Of a stretch of DNA of 43,500 nt, positions 41,581 to 43,500 are shown piece after piece. Each line of letters opens with the position of its first letter. The stretch's first letter is position 1. The DNA is taken from positions 1-43,500 of the forward strand of contig NZ_BBAG01000026.1 in NCBI RefSeq assembly GCF_001311135.1, read 5' to 3'. Made by a program: the position numbers and the translations under genes. The stretch is from Secundilactobacillus paracollinoides DSM 15502 = JCM 11969 (GTDB taxonomy: Bacteria > Bacillota > Bacilli > Lactobacillales > Lactobacillaceae). The notes beneath the pieces are model-generated. The model searched no databases and was not told the DNA's origin. It saw nothing but the letters and a program-made list of their open reading frames with translations.

Positions 41581-42711
41581 GAACGCAACACTCAGACCGA
41601 GATACACCACGGTGCACCACAGCAAACTCACAAACATGGTCTGATAACTGCTAATATCAACAATCTGTCCCAGCAGGTAAGCGCCCAGACCCATTCCAAG
41701 GTCGTAGCAGTTAAGCGGCACCCCAGTGACTGATTCGCGCTTTTCATTACCGGCATCCTTCAGTGTCCACGCCTGCAAGGTCGGGAAAATGGCGCCGTCA
41801 CCAGCGCCGTAAAATACACCGGCGAGCACAAGTTGCCAAGTGTTGTGCATGGTGATCAAAAACCACAGGCTGAAGATCAGCGCGACAATGCTAGGGATAA
41901 CCACGAAAAACGCGCCCCGTTGGTCAAACAGATTGCCGATCATTGGCCGCATAAGAACGCCCACAACTGCAGCGGCAAAGAAGAACCACGCCACACCAGA
42001 GACGTGCTGCACCTTAGCAAACAGTGTGGTGTAGGCATTTACACCGCCCATGACGAGTCCTAAAAAGAAGATCATGGTGAAGTGCGGGATAAATGCGCGA
42101 TCAAATCCGGCAAATATTGGCTGTGATCGACGGACAGGGTGGACCTGGTCACGCGGTGTCAGAAACAGCAGGCTGACCATTGCGATACTGAGCACGACCA
42201 CACAGGCCACGAAGAACGCGTTAAACGAGATCGACTCAGCTAGCGGAATGGCAATCAGTGGCGCCAGTGATGCCGTCAGCATGCTGCTGACCCCGAAGTA
42301 GCCCATCCCAGTGCCCATACGATTAAGCGGCAGCTCATCGGCCGCAGCGGTGGCGAAGTAGGTGGTTGCTAATCCATGGCCGAGACCATTGACCACCCGC
42401 AGAAAGATAAGGACGCCGAAAACGGTGAAAAACGGGTAGGAAATGGCGGTCATCAGATAGAGACCGGCACCGATGAGTAACAGTGTCTTTTTTGAAAAAT
42501 AGGTCAACAGTTGCCCTGTAAAGAACCGGACAATTAACCCGGCAAACATCAAGATACCAACGAATAGCCCAATCTGTCCTGCATTGAGCCCAATTTTTTG
42601 CCCGTAAAGCGGCAGAACCGGCACCTGCATGTTGTAGGCCATGAAGACCATGGCGTTACCAATGAATAATAGCATGAAATTCTTAGTGAGAAACTTGTGA
42701 TTTGATGCCAA
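41560..42711 (-). CDS. MFS efflux transporter (DHA1-like, 12 TM)
   Basis: 383 residues with twelve helices. FIGNAMVFMAYNMQVPVLPLYGQ (helix 1), GLFVGILMFAGLIVRFFTGQ (motif A region) and FLRVVNGLGHGLATTYFATA (helix 4) fit DHA1-type drug or siderophore exporters. GGVNAYTTLF and GDGAIFPTLQAWTLKD mark the second half. It starts at TTG 42711, 12 nt after AAAGGAT; no better start is visible. It is preceded by a promoter, a 15-codon leader ORF and an overlapping intrinsic terminator, suggesting that expression is induced when translation is impaired. It probably exports a translation inhibitor or related compound (inference). Confidence 0.88.
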   Translation of the reverse strand: MASNHKFLTKNFMLLFIGNAMVFMAYNMQVPVLPLYGQKIGLNAGQIGLFVGILMFAGLIVRFFTGQLLTYFSKKTLLLIGAGLYLMTAISYPFFTVFGVLIFLRVVNGLGHGLATTYFATAAADELPLNRMGTGMGYFGVSSMLTASLAPLIAIPLAESISFNAFFVACVVVLSIAMVSLLFLTPRDQVHPVRRSQPIFAGFDRAFIPHFTMIFFLGLVMGGVNAYTTLFAKVQHVSGVAWFFFAAAVVGVLMRPMIGNLFDQRGAFFVVIPSIVALIFSLWFLITMHNTWQLVLAGVFYGAGDGAIFPTLQAWTLKDAGNEKRESVTGVPLNCYDLGMGLGAYLLGQIVDISSYQTMFVSLLWCTVVYLGLSVAFKKRRHL

Positions 42712-42740
42712 AATAAAGCCAAATCCTTTCGTCAGGAGAC

Positions 42741-42786
42741 AAAAAACGCCAGACGAGATTACAGATCGTAATCTTATCTGGCGTTT
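42741..42786 (-). terminator. Attenuator terminator in the MFS leader
   Basis: On the minus strand AAACGCCAGA (42786-42777) pairs with TCTGGCGTTT (42753-42744), and AGATTAC (42774-42768) with GTAATCT (42762-42756), around GATCT. The structure is followed by TTTTTT (42746-42741). It lies inside the transcript upstream of the MFS start rather than after a gene. The last codons of the leader ORF lie in its 5' arm. Confidence 0.8.
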
Positions 42787-42821
42787 GGTTTGCCGTCCGA
42801 TTGAATTCTTATCCAGTTCAT
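42774..42821 (-). CDS. Leader peptide of the MFS gene, 15 residues
   Basis: MNWIRIQSDGKPNAR, with ATG at 42821 and TAA at 42774-42776. GGAG lies about 9 nt upstream. The start codon sits in a small hairpin (CAGTTCA-CAA-TGAACTG). The last codons (GCC AGA TAA) are part of the terminator's 5' arm, so a ribosome stalled there would keep the terminator open. Compare the bmrB leader of Bacillus bmrCD and erm/mef leaders. Confidence 0.65.
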   Translation of the reverse strand: MNWIRIQSDGKPNAR

Positions 42822-42848
42822 TGTGAACTGCTCCGATTTACTGTTTTT

Positions 42849-42877
42849 AAAATAGCGAAAATTGGGTGGTTTGTCAA
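42849..42877 (-). promoter_or_regulatory. Consensus promoter of the MFS attenuator operon
   Basis: On the minus strand TTGACA (42877-42872), a 17-bp spacer and TATTTT (42854-42849). The expected transcript start at about 42842 gives a leader of about 130 nt before the MFS start. Confidence 0.8.
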
Positions 42878-43025
42878 GATTTGGTGGGTGTTTTGGGTGC
42901 GGTACTTTTGGGGTTGCGGTGGGGAAGGGGGATGGGTGGGTTCTTTGCTTGGTTGGATGGTTAGTAGGATTGCTTGTCACCCAGAGGCAGTTTTATATTT
43001 TGTTACGAAATACCGTTTAACTGAC

Positions 43026-43172
43026 TTTCTTGGCAACCGTGCCGAAACGCGTTTCACAAAGCAAAGACTTGCACATAGGGCGACTATGATACAAAATCCA
43101 AACCCGGGATTTTATATCATAGTCGCCCTATGCTCCAGTCTTTAACCGCTTTGTGAAACGCTCTGTAAAACG
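43026..43172. repeat. Hairpin repeat, copy 7 (subfamily B)
   Basis: Inner arms 43077-43099 and 43107-43129 (AGGGCGACTATGATACAAAA, then TCC, paired with GGATTTTATATCATAGTCGC, then CCT) have one mismatch. Outer GTTTCACAAAGC pairs with GCTTTGTGAAAC. The left edge ACCGTGCCGAAACG is the inverted CGTTTCGGCACGGT box. It is related to the copy at 250. Region 42878-43025 shows only a G-rich stretch and no gene. Confidence 0.75.
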
Positions 43173-43174
43173 TT

Positions 43175-43443
43175 CTAATCTAACTTCGTAATCGAAGTTC
43201 TCGTATGATGTTCTGGTAAGTGCTTCTCGGGATCCGTGTCACGCAGGTAGTTGATCTCCTGCACCGCAATGAGGGCGAGGGACCGCTTGACTGCTTCGTA
43301 GCTCAATACTGCAGAGAGTGCAGTGGCGAACTGTTTTTTTGTGTCCGGATCAAATCTTTGGTGCTGGCAGCGTCGTTTAACGCCTTTAAAATCGTAGTAG
43401 AAGCGACCGAAGCTGAGTGGTCGTCGAATGTATGATCAGCCAT
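43175..43443 (-). pseudogene. Small hypothetical protein, frame-broken
   Basis: About 89 residues. It starts at ATG 43443 behind AGAGGTG: MADHTFDDHSASVASTTILK, then ALNDAASTKD. Adding one T near 43347 (GATTTTGATCC) gives FDPDTKKQFATALSAVLSYE, then AVKRSLALIAVQEINYLRDT and a tail to TAG at 43175. It is soluble, helical and mixed-charge, with no signal peptide. The family is not recognised. The gene is probably intact in the organism. Its upstream region continues past the right edge of the window. Confidence 0.6.
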
Positions 43444-43500
43444 AAGATTCACCTCTTTCTGGAAGTCTGTTCCATATCTTATGGAAATTATAGAGTGTTT

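Noticed and set aside
42774..42980. 68-codon minus-strand frame ending in the leader peptide
   Set aside because: The upstream part runs across the promoter; only the last 15 codons lie in the predicted transcript with a ribosome site.
1..43500. CRISPR array, tRNA or rRNA genes
   Set aside because: No regularly spaced identical repeats, and no cloverleaf or rRNA-like sequence recognised on either strand.

Overview
The window looks like a chromosomal segment of a Lactobacillaceae bacterium; the genus is not determined. The evidence is mid-range base composition, strong AGGAGG ribosome binding sites, occasional GTG/TTG starts, and a gene set typical of lactobacilli: two YhgE/Pip membrane proteins, RpiR/SIS sugar regulators, a ROK sugar kinase, many small TetR/PadR/MerR/LysR/AraC regulators each beside an oxidoreductase or transporter, and secreted proteins with lactobacillar surface-type domains. 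It holds about 37 protein genes and no rRNA, tRNA or CRISPR array that I can see.

Layout. 1-6.3 kb: hydrolase remnant, NAD(P)-binding protein, EamA transporter, PadR-MFS efflux pair, methionine aminopeptidase, small glycosyltransferase. 6.7-12.6 kb: two YhgE/Pip proteins around a secreted protein whose signal peptide holds a frame-breaking 14-bp triplicate repeat. 13-16.2 kb: membrane proteins, a MerR-reductase operon with a 19-bp-spacer promoter, a secreted protein. 16.2-28.5 kb: regulator-enzyme pairs (TetR-SDR, XRE, TetR-amidohydrolase, TetR-PhlG-like hydrolase, TSUP permease, AraC, SDR, TetR). 28.6-29.9 kb: tandem HXXEE membrane proteins. 30-36.8 kb: a sugar-phosphate locus (RpiR, 6-phospho-3-hexuloisomerase, RpiR, transketolase, ROK kinase, GRP sugar permease) with shared operator-like sites. 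36.9-43.4 kb: LysR, acetyltransferase, SDR, repeats, patatin, a small membrane protein and an MFS pump behind a leader-peptide attenuator.

Beyond the genes, four features stand out. (1) Seven intergenic copies of a 16-bp palindrome (GTTTCA-NN-TGAAAC type), plus two copies inside genes, match the ParB/Spo0J parS consensus at 13-15 of 16 positions; two near-perfect Noc-type sites lie among them. This suggests an origin-proximal centromere-like region. (2) A ~400-nt repeat occurs twice, plus an inverted fragment; by eye it folds into a closed multi-stem domain whose arms differ between copies yet stay complementary. (3) A second family of ~120-bp hairpin repeats also shows compensated arm changes. 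(4) The last MFS gene has a consensus promoter, a 15-codon leader ORF and an overlapping intrinsic terminator, the layout of ribosome-mediated attenuation.

About 20 reading-frame breaks occur, and most are restored by adding one base to a short G/C/A/T run; several are GGCCTGA read as GGCTGA. Because even transketolase is hit twice, base-calling error is the likeliest cause. Such genes are typed 'pseudogene' here only because the frame is broken in this sequence; coordinates cover the whole inferred gene.
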